NCBI RefSeq assembly: GCF_011386835.1
Contig: NC_088809.1
Span: 6,182,001 to 6,246,000 of the forward strand
Reading direction: 5' to 3'
From: Chrysemys picta bellii
Lineage: Eukaryota > Chordata > Testudines > Emydidae
Length of the DNA stretch: 64,000 bases
Positions 1 to 13,235 of this stretch are shown piece after piece. The notes below the pieces were generated by a model. The model searched no databases. It saw only the letters and a program-made list of their open reading frames with translations, and was not told where the DNA came from. Position 1 is the stretch's first letter; every line of letters starts with the position of its first letter. The position numbers were made by a program, and so were the translations under genes.

Positions 1-3000
1 AAATGGGATTTTTTTTATTATTCTGAAAAACTGGATATAACACACATATTTTGGAACAAAAGATGCAATTGAACAGAATTTGCCATACATTTGTAATTGC
101 TTTGGGTTCTCCTGAACTAGTCAAAAAAAAGGTAGCACAGAAGGCAACTGCCAGCTCTGGTATGATGATTTATTTGCATCCTCTTCTGACCTCTACCCAC
201 CTATGCATGCATTCCTAATGCTCCCAACCCTGTAGCCTCTAACCACCTTATACAAAACCAAGGCTTGAACCTGCGAACACTTGCATACATGAGTAGCTTC
301 ACTCATGCAAACAGCTGCTATAATGTCAATGGGACATTAATCAATAGTTCTTCATGTGCATAAGTTTTTACAGGGCTAGGCCCTTAAAGATTGCTATGGA
401 CTTTAAAAGACCGCTTTTTTTGCTTCGCTTCTTTTGCTCATTTTATGCCACTTCCTTAAGTGGGATCCTCCTTGTTGATTCTCTTCCAGGAATATCATTG
501 CTGGACCATTCTGTTATCACTGTTCTGCATTTGCAAAAAGAAGTCTATGTAGTCATCTACCACTGACAAGATTGCACCCAATGAGGCTGCATGAATGTAA
601 TGGAGAGCAGAGTTTGACCTTTACACCGACATATAAGCAACATACAGAGATTGTTTCATCCACCAGTAAAATACAACTTCTGTGACAACTGATTAGCAGG
701 GTAAGACTATGTAACATTCTGTAAAGAATGCTGTATTCAGCTGAAACTATTGCAGGAAATTAGGTAGGCAGAGTACCTTAGCTGGAATTTGGCCATATCA
801 TTGGAATCAACGCCATATCTCTTCTGAGAAGTGTCATGGGATCTTACATTACTAAAGAGGAGTTAATACTTCAGTTTTATGTCTCTCTGTCATCCAAAAG
901 ACAGGAACAAGAGAACTGCTTTTATACAGGGGGGAAAAACAGGTCCTTTTGCAAGCTCATTAATAGTTTTATTTCCATTTCCTAATTTAATAGCCTACAC
1001 ACACAGGCGGCTACAAAAAAAATGTAACCCCTCCACTTCTTCAGTTTGCACAATGAGGCTACTTAACTCATGCTGAATTAGAGAAATTTCAAAGCTTTCA
1101 ATATTTACATATAATTTCAGGGAACATAATTTGCAGTTTGCCTGTTACAAAGAGAAACTGCAGGGGTGCCTCATACTTCACAGGAATCGCCACTGCAAGG
1201 ATTAATATAATCTCACGATTGCTGGTCCTTGGATCATTACGGCCCCATCACTGTACCTCCTAGTGACGGCAGCATTATCCTGCAACTGCAACTTTACACT
1301 GGAGGAAGCTCCAGAAATTTTAAAGGAGCAAAATGCAGGGGCCTAGAATAATATGACAGGTGAAACTTCTCTCTCCTGTACCTGTTTGTGAACAATGGCT
1401 TGAAAGTTAGGGCACTGGAGTTTACACCAGGGGAACTGTACCCACTGGTGGGAGCAGAAGGCACCATACAAACCAAATTAAGAAAAGACAGAAGTAAATG
1501 TGACTGAAAAATATTTTTACTTTGGTGAGACAAAAGAGCTTTGCACTTATGTCAAGACCCACTGAACAACCTTAATTAAAGCTAAAACTAATATTTTTAT
1601 ATATGCGTAACCTAAAAATTACCATTTAAAAATTATTTTAAAATATTGCTTAAGGGCTGACCTTTATGTGCCAAGCTTCCGCCCACTGCAGATTTTTACA
1701 ACCATGTTGTAAACCCTAATAATAGGAATTTATAATAGCAAAGCAGACACAACTGTAACCATAAACAGAGAACGGCGCCTCTATAACAAACAGCACGGGT
1801 ATTCATAAATCTTTATATCATGTGAAATAAAGAGCTTTTAATACAGTTTTAAGTGCATATCTTAACACAACTCAACTGTGGAGCTGCTTCTGATACCCTC
1901 ATAATGCCATATGACTTCATTCTTAAAGCTGGAACATAGCAAAATGAATCCTGGGCCTAATTTTTTAAAGAGTACATACAGTGTTGTCCTCTTTATGGGC
2001 CTCATTTTGCAAGGTGCTGAGATTCTTCCATGAGGTGCTAAGCATCTGCCACATTCACTGAAGTCAATATAATGTTCAGTAGGTAATTAAGGACATCATT
2101 TAAGCAGCATGCATTTTCAGGATACAATAGTAAAATTGTATTCACTTATATCATTACCACAGTGGTAGATCTTACTCAACAACTTAAGGATGATTCAAAC
2201 TATCTCAAACCAAACTTAATATTAAGAAGTTAGACATCTGTTGCAGATCGCAAAACCTACACGAGTCACCACCAATATATAAACAGGAAACAATGCTGCC
2301 CATCGTAATGCCTTATTTATTCAACCAATGAAAGAAAAACATATTTTTACACGTTTTGCTGTTGCCCTAATCTTCTCCATATCTCCTAAACTTACGCTGC
2401 AATAAATTCTCTTGACTGCAGTAATGCCTGTTTTGAGGGCACAGCTGATCAACTGCAGGCTTTCCTGTTATGGAACTCTGCTAACACACTGTTCATAACT
2501 CCAGCAGATGTTTCTGCTTTCAAACCAACGGGAACTTTATGGACTGTTTTTCCCCCTCCTCCTTCCCAGGGGCAACTACTAGAGCTGTCAAGATCAGTGA
2601 AGTTGCTGTTCAGTGACTAACAGCAAAAATGTTGGTTTAGCCGGCAGCAGCAACACTGCTATGTCATCATATTAGTCCACTGAAAATTCTCTTATGGAAA
2701 ACTGAGCACGTATGTTATTTGGACTTGTGCATCTGTACATCACAAAAAATGAACTTTCCCATTATTTACAGAAATAGACAGTTCCAAGATAAGGTTAATT
2801 AAAGTCCAGAGGAAAGTTTACAACAATTTGAGCCCAGAGGGAACTTTTATATTGAAGTTGTAATCTTATGAAAAGCTGGATTAATGAGATGTGTGATACG
2901 GCACTAATAATAGCACAGCTAATATTGTGCTATAATAATAAAGCTTTTTGAGTTCTTTAGGAACATACTTGCACCAATATCAGATATAAAAAGACCAAAT

Positions 3001-5849
3001 TTTGCTCATGTTCTGTATTACATCAGTCAAGGCTCTTTCTTGCGCCCTGATCCTCGATACAAGAGATGTTCAGTTATTAAAGTTTTCTAACTGTAACTCA
3101 CACCTTGTATCTAGTTTCACTTTCCTCACATTATTCTTTCCTAAGAGAACATCCACAGACTGTATATAATTGTGAAAAGGGCATTTCATGACTGCACAGA
3201 GATATTGCCCCAACAACTGCAGGGGCTTTGTTTTCTATTAAAACCAATAAAGCATATTATTTCTGCACCACATAACCTTAACTTTTTTTGCTGCAGTTAC
3301 TTTGGTTTCTTTAACAAACCTACAGTAATCTGGAGTTCAAATAATTTCAAATTTCATACCAGACTGAAGTTTAGTTTGTGTTCTCTAGTACAACAAGCTA
3401 TTGTAACGTGTATAGTGGGAAATGGAAAGTACACAGTCATTAAACATATAAGGCCAAATTTTGCACAGATAGCTTTCATCTGGGCACAATCACTCATGCA
3501 TATAAATGACAGACCTTGCCTCTCTAAAACACACTTATGAGTGCAAATCAAGAATGAATGGGTTTGCAGATGCACAGTGGTTACTCTTTAAAACCTTTCC
3601 CACTGCCATAGGGATAGATTTTGACTAAGGAGCAGACCAGGGATCATACTATGACTCAGAGTCACAATATGGCCCCTGGTTTTCCCTTTGCTCCAGGAAT
3701 AAGTAACCTGTACCCATCCTATACTGGGTGTAGATTACTTCCTTACTTTAGATTACTTCCTACTCTCCTTCCGCTCAGCTCACCCATTCCCCATCCAGCT
3801 GAGCAGAAGGAGAACTACAGGCTCCATGTAGGCTGCTCTCCCCCAGTACTGTGAACCACAAGATGTATAGTTCATTCAAGACAGTCGGGTGTTGCACAGG
3901 TGCTTAACACAAACAACTGTTGCTCTTAGGTAACTTAAAAAAAACAAACCCTACATATTTACTGTACCTCTTAGATATTCCCTATAAGAGATACAGGGTT
4001 AAGGTTACTGCAAATACCGAGGTAATGTTATTTTAAGCACAATGGGGAAGTGACCATTATACATTCTGTCATTTGTACGTGCAACTGCTAGTGCAAGAAA
4101 AATGTCCAGCTAAAGTGCATCCAAATTAATTTCAAACAAAGAGGTTTGGAGGGGAAAAAAGCCACATAAAAGCCTTCCCATTATTTCACTTGCACATACA
4201 CAATTTACAATTTTAAATTAATTACAATAGACTCTAAAGTCCAGCTAAGACATGGAAAATTTACTCATAATTAATCTCCAAAGGCATACATCTACCTTTG
4301 GGTAAACTATTGATAACAATATGTGCAAGATGTGTGCACAATGGCCCTTTAATCTGATTTCTAAGTATTTTCTTTACAGTTTCAATTATATTTAAAATGG
4401 ATGGAGGCAGGAAGAGAAATGAACAAATCACATGCACCTCAACTGATTCTTCATAAGGACAACTTCTTTTAAGATTAAGCTACACATTTCAGGTGATCTG
4501 CATCACTATATTACTGTTGATACTCATGGCATTAGTTACATCATGTTATGCACAATGAATAAAAATCAAGAGCCAATATACCAGTTCTTGTACAGATTTC
4601 CTTGATGCAACTTTTCATTTAATTCAACAGGTAAGATTTTTTCAGACCTTACAGAAATTCTCTCACCTGCACTAGGTAGGTTTATGTACTAGGTTCCATG
4701 CTCCCCAGAGTTTATCAATGCAAGTTTGTCAAGTAGTTGTATTCTAATAGCTCTCAATCAATCTTTGTAGCATAATTATGGTGAATGCATGTTCCTAAAT
4801 TCTTTCTTCCATCACACAGATATGATTAGATTTCCCCTTTTGGAAAATATTATCTTTGAAATCTTAAATGGTGGTATACTCTGTATGTTAGTTGATTATA
4901 TATATAAAAATAAGGACAAGTAAATTTCCCTGTAACAGAATAAAAGCCTTGTTCCTGTAGATTTGTTTAAAAAGGAATTTCAAGCAATCGCAAATATCTC
5001 CTTCCTTTTTCTCTTGATGAAAAGCTCATCCCCAATTGCAAACAAACAAAACATTTTCCATGTTATGAATGATCCTCTGATTGTTATATGCACAAAGATT
5101 ATACAATTATGTAGAGAAATTCTGTAACCCAACACCAATTTATTGTGCCACATTCATTGGCTTATAGAAGTATTTAATGATTCATTATTTATATACAAAA
5201 TGTTTACTGGGTGCTTTACAGACATGAAAGACTTGATCCCCGTACCACACAGTTTATAATCTAAAGGGAATATCTAAATAGGAGATGAAGTTATCAGGAG
5301 CTTTGGTGACTATTTATATATTTTTAATGACTCTTTAATTTCCATTGGTCTGGTAGACTGCAGCCTTGGCTACTTGTTTTTTTAAACACTAAAAGTAACA
5401 ATCTTTAATCAGGCTTCAATGTTTCTCTCAATTCTGTTACAAGATTTTCACTGTGCTTGATGCTAGCTTCCTTTCCTAAATTATTGCAAAAAGTGGGGGG
5501 AAACACTTCCTGGGCACAGCTAGAATGTACTGTACCACTTACAATGTGTTAACGTTGCATTAGTGTGGAACTAAAAACTTTAGATACTGAGGGCGTGCAG
5601 CAGATTATCAATTCTCTACCAATGAGCAATAAATACCTTCTTTCCTGTATTAAAAAATAATTTCAGCTGCAAAGACCTACTGTGAAATCCATCTGATGGC
5701 CATCTTTAAAGAATTATGGAAGAGGTAACTATTTCTATAATTCACTGACTTCAAAAGTATGTTTGACATTATTGTCGGGAAAATTATGTTAACCATGGAT
5801 TAGTGTTACAATCAAAGTATATAGTGAGAAGTCAAGAGGCTTAATAGTA

Positions 5850-5948
5850 AATTTTCAAAGCGGTGCGGAGGGATTTACCCGTTTGACTCCCATTAACGTC
5901 AATAGGAGTCGCGCGGCTAAATCCCTGTACACCGCTTTGAAAACTGAC
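5850..5948. mobile_element. Fold-back MITE
   Basis: About 100 bp that folds on itself: TTTTCAAAGCGGTG at the left pairs with CACCGCTTTGAAAA at the right, and both arms continue into GGGATTTA/TAAATCCC. The loop holds a second palindrome (GACTCCCATTAACG facing a TAGGAGTC). Such elements with a 'cccattgacttcaatggg'-like core are common in reptiles. No coding capacity. Confidence 0.75.
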
Positions 5949-6438
5949 CCCTCAGTGTTGATGGACCCCTCTCTAAGAAGTTCCAGATGACCATGTAAGA
6001 ACAGCAAAGAAATGTTTCAGCATGTGCCCTTGTTCATTATTGTTGTTTGTACACATCTGAAAGATTTTAATTCTTATACGCAGTGCTGTTTCCAGCATTT
6101 AGCATTTGAAAAGCAGATTGGGATGGGGAAATGTGGCCATGTATATGTCCATGCATGTATATACTGCCCCAATAACTCTTACGCACTTTGAGAATGTAAC
6201 TTGCATTTAGTGCATTTTTGTCCACTTTTACTGGATTATTACATAAATGTTGATCAAGGCTAAACACATTACACATTCTGCTATTGAAGATCTGCACTTC
6301 CATGTAAGACAACTTCCGTGAAGTGACACCTGCCCTGTTTCTACTTATCCTGCTCAGACCTATCCCCAACAAAAGAACAGAATTTCCTGCTTTATACCAC
6401 TTAACTTTGCTCTTATCAGTAAAAGTGAAAAGCAGATT

Positions 6439-7301
6439 TGTGATGGGGTTGTCTGCTCCTTAAGGGCAGTAATGTCTAGTGGTTGACCCACCCCATCACA
6501 CAGCATGGCCCTTTAAGACGTTGAAAGGTCCTATCATACACGCAAAGAGAGATCTGGGAGATATTGGGAGAGGGGAAATGGTTCCAGGAGTAAAAAATGT
6601 TCGGGAAGAAATCCCATTACTGTTACTTTAAGGGCTCATGGCTGGAGCCTTGCAGAGAGAGTGGGGAAACGTCCCCCTTTCCTCCTAGCCAATTGGGAAT
6701 CAGCTGGGAGGAGGGGACCAGTATAAAAGTTGACTCCTCTCTCATAGCAGGGCAGATACCAGCAAGAGAAGATGGGCCTGCTGAACCCTGAGCCTCTGAG
6801 GCCTAATTAGGGGGGAAAGCCACAGCTGAGGAAAAATCTGACTAAGGCCCTACAATGGGCTAAATGATAACACACTTGAGGAAGTAGAGCTGGAGACTCC
6901 TGGTTTAAGGAGAGGGATAATAATTGTCTCAATTACCCATCTCCAGGTGGAGGACGGGGTCTTCTGCCATCTGGAGAGACAGAGTGACTGTTTCATTAAC
7001 ATAGACTCCTGCTATACGGAGAGACAGAGGTCAACCTGAGGGAACTGGAAACAGAACTCAGAGGGCAGGCTGCAGAGGAACCCTGACAGCGAGGAGAACC
7101 TTTGTTTATTTGGGACTTTTGTTATGGTCTATTTTGTATGCGGTTTTATAATAAAATCAGCCCCAAGCAGCAGATTATTGAGTTAAGAGGGCAGGAAGTG
7201 GAGTAACTGACTTCCTGAGAGGGGAAACTGAGGCATGGCCCACCTGCAGTGCCATGCCCGACTGAAAGGAGGCATGCCAAGATGACCTCCATGCCATCAC
7301 A
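6439..7301 (+). mobile_element. LTR-like element (probable solo LTR)
   Basis: An 863-bp block that is richer in G+C than its surroundings begins TGTGATGGGG and ends CCATCACA, i.e. TG...CA with an 8-bp terminal inverted repeat, as in retroviral-type LTRs. Inside lie a TATAAAA at 6722-6728 and an AATAAA at 7150-7155, in the order and spacing of a U3-R-U5 unit on the plus strand. No gag or pol coding sequence flanks it, so it is most simply a solo LTR. I could not find a clean 4-6 bp target duplication at these ends. The ORF at 6597-6791 inside it is not meaningful. The family name is unknown to me; similar GC-rich units are common in turtle genomes. Confidence 0.6.
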
Positions 7302-8410
7302 AGGGAGATTTAGTTTCCTTTACTCAAAACACAAACTAACATTTCCGCTTAAAAGACTTTTTTATGTAAGGAGGGGTGATTTAGTAGACTACAATGCAAA
7401 CACTTACGTCAGGACAAGAAAGCACTAGTCTTTATGCCCTCATGGTTAATGAAAAATCCTACCTCTCTGAAAATGACTGTGTACCAAGCTTTATTCCACA
7501 CTGTTTGTGATTAATATCATGGACACTCATCAAAAGTCTATACAATGTACTTGTTCAACAACCCATAGTTGGCTGTGTCTTGTTGATACAAAACAATTAA
7601 AGTAAAAAGGTAAATCAGGTAAATGAGGAAGAAATAAAATGTGTTTTGAAAATGTTATTACACTACTTAAACACATGGTTTACACAGTAAAAAAAACTTA
7701 TCAAACCGTTGTAATGAATCCAGGGTTTATCAGAGAGTGAAATAACAAGCAACTCCCTTTACCATCTCCCGTCATTTCAAAGAGAAAACGAAAAGGCAAA
7801 AGTCTCAATTCATTTTGTTTTTTACATTAAGAAACAATCATCAGGGCACACGTCTCCACTTTCATCAGCACTACAGCTGTCTAGGGCATATTCTGCACAT
7901 TAGCACATTGCACATGGGATAAAAATAGAATAACCAAGATATACCTACAGTGTGGATCACAAAGGAGAATTTTGCTTTACAATACAATAAACTATACAAT
8001 TAAATAATTCCAAATGGCTTGTGAACCAAATATGTTCAGAGTAAAGAGAGAATATGATGAACTTCAAGATGCAAAGTGCTGTTCAAAGCAGATAAAGAAA
8101 AACTGAGCAACCTGCCTTCCCCTTCCCTGAAGCCTCTTGTTACAGTGACAATGTTAACTACAGCAGATTAGGTTTGTTAGTGTGGAAGAGCATGTAAAGC
8201 ATTATACAGCTCTCCTGTGCTACAATCACTACTCTTTGTGGTAGGTGTTGGCTCTGAGACACAGATAAAAGGCATGATGAGGATAAAGTGAAATGAAGAG
8301 GAGAGAAATGTGACCATGACTAATACTTACATACCACTGAGAGAAAAATAAATGTTGTGGCAGAGATAAACAGAAGATAGAAGCCAGGAAACAATAACAA
8401 AGTATTATAC

Positions 8411-8573
8411 CTGTGGGCAGAGGCTCTTTAATCTCTGACTGCGTAGGAGGAGGCTGGGTTATAATCATGAAAATGCTCAGTATGTTATCAACTACTACGG
8501 AAGGTCTGGAACAAACCAAAGCCAACCCAACTATCAATTTTCTGAGGAGCAGTGTGTCAAGGTTCTGCTTAAT
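8411..8573 (-). other. Unidentified exon-like segment
   Basis: On the minus strand an ideal acceptor (ACATTTTCAG) is followed by 54 open codons and one base, ending at CCCACAG|GTATAA. The reading is IKQNLDTLLLRKLIVGLALV, then CSRPSVVVDNILSIFMIITQ, then PPPTQSEIKEPLPT. The leucine/isoleucine-rich helical look and the two strong splice borders resemble a genuine exon. I do not recognise the protein. It cannot simply follow the last visible BCAS3 exon in this frame: that exon needs two bases, and the resulting codons would stop at once. It could be an alternative terminal BCAS3 exon, part of a nested gene, or coincidence. Confidence 0.3.
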
Positions 8574-9319
8574 CTGAAAATGTAAAAAATGTAGTTGTAA
8601 AAAACAAAAACAAAAAATCTTAAAAATCCATTACTGGTTTAAAAATAAACGTAAACAAATTTCCAAAAATTAGATGTCTTTTGAAATCACTTTAATTTTG
8701 TTTAAATATTTATTTTTTAAAAAGAACGACAATAATATATTTATTTCCACTATTATTATTACTGTTATTTGTATTATGGTAGCCACAGGATACGCCAATC
8801 AGGATCAGAAGCCTCATTGTGCTGGGTTACAAAAAACACCCTCTCCAGATTTCAGAGGAATTATAAAACTAATTCCAGAATGACTAGGATTTTTAGACTG
8901 CTTCTGAATAATTCAGAATCTTTCCAAGCTGAAGGACTAGCCTTTGGAAAGAAGATTTACTTTAAACTGGCTTGTAGCTACAGCGAGTCATCTTGAAAAG
9001 TATGTTGCATTCCTTAATTATGCTGCAGAAATGAAGTATAATTTCAAAAAAAATACAACACTAGCTAAAGGCAATGTTTCTCAGCAAACACAAACATAAC
9101 ATCAAAGGGAGAATCCAGAAAATATGAATCTTTAATTTTCCACTTTGACTGTAAAGGTTAAGTATATATCTAGTTGGGTAAGTACGTATCATCCAAGCTG
9201 TTGATTGCTTTTGTAAAATGCCAAAACACTGATGTAATGTGATTCCCTACTTTCAAACAGTTTACTGGGGAAACTACCAAAAGGTTAACTAGCTGCTGCT
9301 TCTTATGTCCTTCCACCAC

Positions 9320-10412
9320 AATCATAGGTTTTTCCAGTGTTCGGCAGATGATATGGCCCCTTCTGTACGCCTGGTGAGATCTTCCATGGTGCACAGTTCC
9401 TCCAGGAGCCGACAGACCAACAGACATTCCATGGTCTGTATTTCAAAACAGTCACACGTGTCTGGGTTGTTAGAATAGCCCCACTTCCACATATTGACTT
9501 TTGACTTGGCAACTCTTGCTCAGAGGCGATTTAAACATCTCAACAGCGACCAATCCTCTGTGGAAAGGTGTTCAGCAACGTTGATGTGCATTTTGACGTC
9601 CTTGTTGAGTATTTTGAGCTGTATGCACCACATTTTCAGTCACGTAGCCGTTGGTGATTTTTAAAAGCAGTTCTGTTGCAGGGCGGGAGCTTTTCAACGA
9701 TTTCGGGCAGCTAACTACTGCAGTGTGGCTATGTAGCAGATGTCTGGTATCTCTGACCTGTCGTAATCATTCCATTTTGCATGTGACTGCTCTCCTAATA
9801 TCTGGTGGAGCGATTCCAGCAAGCACATATAGGCTATTCGAGTTTGTTGGTTTTAGACATCCTGCGACATAGTGGCAGCTGTCATTCAGCACAGAATCCA
9901 GCTTCTTTGTGTGAAGCAATCTTTCCAACACCAGACATTCAAATTCGGCCACCAAATAATAAAGTGCAAGAGTGGTAGCTTTTAAAGTTGCTGGGTTGGT
10001 TTCCCATTTTGAATCTGAAAACTTCCTGAGTATGTTGCCCCGGGTGCTAGCTTTGCCTTTTGCCGTCTCCATGTGTGCCTTGAAGGAGAGAATGCCGTCT
10101 AGCATCACTCCAAGGTAAACAGGATTCCAACAGTGGGCAAGTGACACCCCATTCCAGATGATGTTGAGTTGTCTACTGGCCTCACGATTCCGAAGATGGA
10201 AGAGACTCACTTGTGTTTTGGCTGGGTTGGTGTGCAATTGGTTCTTGGTGTAATAGACAGAGAGCCCAAACAGCACTGATGTTAACAGAACTTTGATCTG
10301 GGCGAGATCCTTGGCTTGGCCAGCAATGGATAGGTTGGTGGCATAGATAAAACTTTCCTCCAATTTCAGCTGGGGTGAAGTCATGACAGGCAAAGTCATT
10401 CGCATGTAGCAA
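9320..10412 (-). mobile_element. Decayed non-LTR retrotransposon, 3' part of reverse transcriptase ORF
   Basis: A minus-strand frame (10405-9767, 212 codons) carries the post-catalytic part of a non-LTR reverse transcriptase: NPAKTQVSLFHLRNREASRQ, the YLGVMLDGILSFKAH block, and the C-terminal LAGIAPPDIRRAV block. At the place of the YADD active site it reads FIYATN, so the two catalytic aspartates are lost. After a break, another frame (about 9505-9335) continues with MWKWGYSNNPDTCDCFEIQT and MECLLVC, the C-terminal cysteine region typical of such elements. The element lies in the sense of BCAS3 inside an intron. It is 5'-truncated, frameshifted and inactive. I cannot assign the clade with certainty. 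Confidence 0.85.
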
Positions 10413-10894
10413 GTCCTCTGACAGGTCCTACTAGATTTACAAAAGGACTGCTTCTCCCTTCATTCGACAGAGATTAAACAGTCTCCTCTACCTGCCTTCA
10501 TGTGGAAGATCTTCAACAAGTCAATTCCACAATATTCTGCTGAGAACTGCTTTGATTTCACATAGGTCATGTGTACACAGCAGGGCTGTTGCAGTTGGAG
10601 TTTGTGAATCACTTCATAACACTGAAAATATTAAACCTGTAATTTTCATTAATCATAATGTTATGGGTAGTCTGTACCTGTACTAGAGGAACACAGCTAG
10701 TTGCCTTTGAAACTCTGCATGCACTCAGGAGGCTTAAAGAGATGTCACAGAGTCAGAGACTAACTGCACTGGAGGAGGCATAGCTACAAGATAGTCCAGT
10801 TTGTTGTCTGAGAATGAGCTTCAGTTTGGTCATGGTTATATTTATTATTTGTATTGCAGTAGTACTTAGAAGCCCAAACTGAAATTGGGGCCCT

Positions 10895-11045
10895 CTCAAT
10901 AAGAGAGAGTCCCAAGATAGACAAGAGGGGAAACAGAGGCACAGAGTGGTGAAGTGACTTGCTCCTCAAGGTCACACAGCAGTTTAGCGGCAGCACAGCA
11001 ATCTCCTAAGTCCCAGTCCAGTGCCCTATTCAACAGACCATACTG
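10895..11045 (-). repeat. MIR-like SINE fragment
   Basis: Contains the inverted MIR core: GAAACAGAGGCACAGAGTGG, GTGAAGTGACTTGCTCC, AGGTCACACAGCAG. Minus orientation relative to the MIR consensus. Confidence 0.62.
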
Positions 11046-13044
11046 CTGGGACAATCACAGGACGAATGCCTTGCAGTCTGGTATGAGATAACTGGATCCT
11101 GCAGTGCAGCCATTTGGGATAACAGGTCAGGTATTCATTTGGCAAGGACAATCTGCACCATTAGCATGTTGGCCAATGTCAATAAAGTTGAAGTCTGGTT
11201 TTTCATTGCATCATAGCACATTTTCACAGACAATGTTCAATATAGCTGAAACCTTTTGCATGTCACATGTAAACCTGCATTTAAACAAGGGCCACTTGAA
11301 AGAGCTGTAAAGGGACTGCTGAAGTGTAACAACATAGCTATAAAATCTCATAATAGGGTAAAACCTCCTCTCAATATACAGTGATTCACCACCTTAGTGT
11401 TAATGGAAAACAGAAGACAAAACCTCTTTACTCATGATGAGAACATACCCTTGAAGGCAAAATTCTCCTTTCAAGTCTGTACTCTTATTCCCAGTACCAT
11501 CCGCTATTGCATAATATGCACCAATTTCATGTGTGGAATTCCCAGTGTCACGAGTGGAATGTGTGAAAGGAGTGTAAAATAGGCAATTAATTTCTGAAAG
11601 TTGCTCAGAGAGAAAAATTTTGCTGCTGGTGTTTAACTTGCATTTGAGAGAGGAGGAAGCGTAAATGTGATACCACAGAGACCCCAGACTACTTACTAGA
11701 TTGTGTTATCACTTAGTTTAACCAAACAGTTAAATAGAGTAAACACAATCCTTTTAGAGACAATACTTAGTGAACACTTAGCAAGCCAAATTTGAGATCC
11801 CTGGATGAAAGGCAGTAAAAGTGAAATGCACAACAGTTGGTCCACAGGTGAGCAGATATACTATACTGGCCAAGTCAATGCTAGCTGTAAATGTGGGCCT
11901 AAATGTTTATAAGGTGTGTCTTACAGAGTTTACAAACTTAATTCTCAGTAGCTTCATGCATACCTTAAGCACAAATTACTTTACAGAAATAACAAAAACC
12001 AATCCAGTATTGCATAGTAGGAGGTCAAAGAATTTGAGTAGAGCGACCTGGCTCATGCCTTTGAATTCTAGAGTTAGGGTCATATAAAGAAAACAGCATC
12101 CTGTGATGGACAATGAATGAAATGGTACCAGCTTCAATGGTTCCACTCAGGCTTCTACTCACCTATGGAATAAATACATTTTCAGAAGTGGTTGTAGTGA
12201 GATAAGTAAACACTGCATCATTTCTTTTAACACAACAGAAATGCTCTTTTGATTATTCAGAAGTCAATTAGTAAGAACTGCCTCCGAAGCCTCCTATTAG
12301 AGGTTTAATAGCAATGAGGTGCAAGTACACTTACCAGCAACACTACAATCAAGTAGAGATTTTTGCTTTAACAAAATCTATATTTATATGATTACATTTC
12401 CTATGGTTGAGGGCAGCTGTAATTAATGGATTTCCCTCCTTCCCCTAATGTAGCCATTTGTCAATTTAAACACAGAATGTCCAATCAATTTTGATGTATT
12501 TAGTAAGCAATTTGTCAAAAAGTGCTGCAGAGCAGTTAATATATTAATTCTTGTCATAGGCGTGCTTCTGACAACTGCAGGGCCTCTCCATAAAATTGTT
12601 CTTGATGAGCCTAAACTGTTACCCGGAACTTGAAGGTGCCCCTTTCCATGGTAGTAAGAGAGAAATTATACAAAACTATATACAAGAGGCAACTTTATGT
12701 ACAGTCCAAATTTGCTTCAATTTGAATATATTCATTTTAGTCTATTTTTGTTCTGATTTAGAGTAAATCTTGTTCTTAAATGTGTTTGGCCCAAATGTGT
12801 CAAACGTCTGAAGGTATTTTTATACCATCCTTCCACAATAACAGGCAACTAGATTGAAAAAAAGATTTCACTTTCAGCTTTTGTAAGATTGACTGTGAAC
12901 TTTATCAATGGAGTGGATACAATATTGTATTAAAATACATTTTTAAGGAGGAAATTGCTAGTCATTGGGGAAATTCATAAATTGCCTACATTATAAAGAA
13001 CCCCAACAAGAATCATTATGGTGTTTGATTTACACAGCAAAGTC

Positions 13045-13235
13045 ACAAAATAAATTATACTTAGCATTTATACAGAACCGTACATGTTCAAAACTCTTTA
13101 CAAAAACACTTCACATCCCTTGTGAGGTGGGTACAGTAAACATAACCCCATTTTACAGAACTCAAACAGGGGAAGCAATTTGCCCCAAGTCACACACACT
13201 GAGTCATGGCAGAACTGGGAGTAGAATTCTGGGAT
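13045..13235 (-). repeat. MIR-like SINE fragment
   Basis: Contains TTATACAGAACCGTACATGT, TGAGGTGGGTACAGTAAAC, CCATTTTACAGAACTC and AGTCACACACACTGAGTCAT in the order of an inverted MIR/AmnSINE-like element. A MITE-like CTGAAGTCAATGGGAGTTTT follows. Confidence 0.6.

Noticed and set aside
6597..6791. ORF in GC-rich block
   Set aside because: Lies within the LTR-like element, no gag, pol or env similarity.
10182..10412. 76-codon minus ORF beside the reverse-transcriptase frame
   Set aside because: It is a shadow frame of the same LINE fragment.
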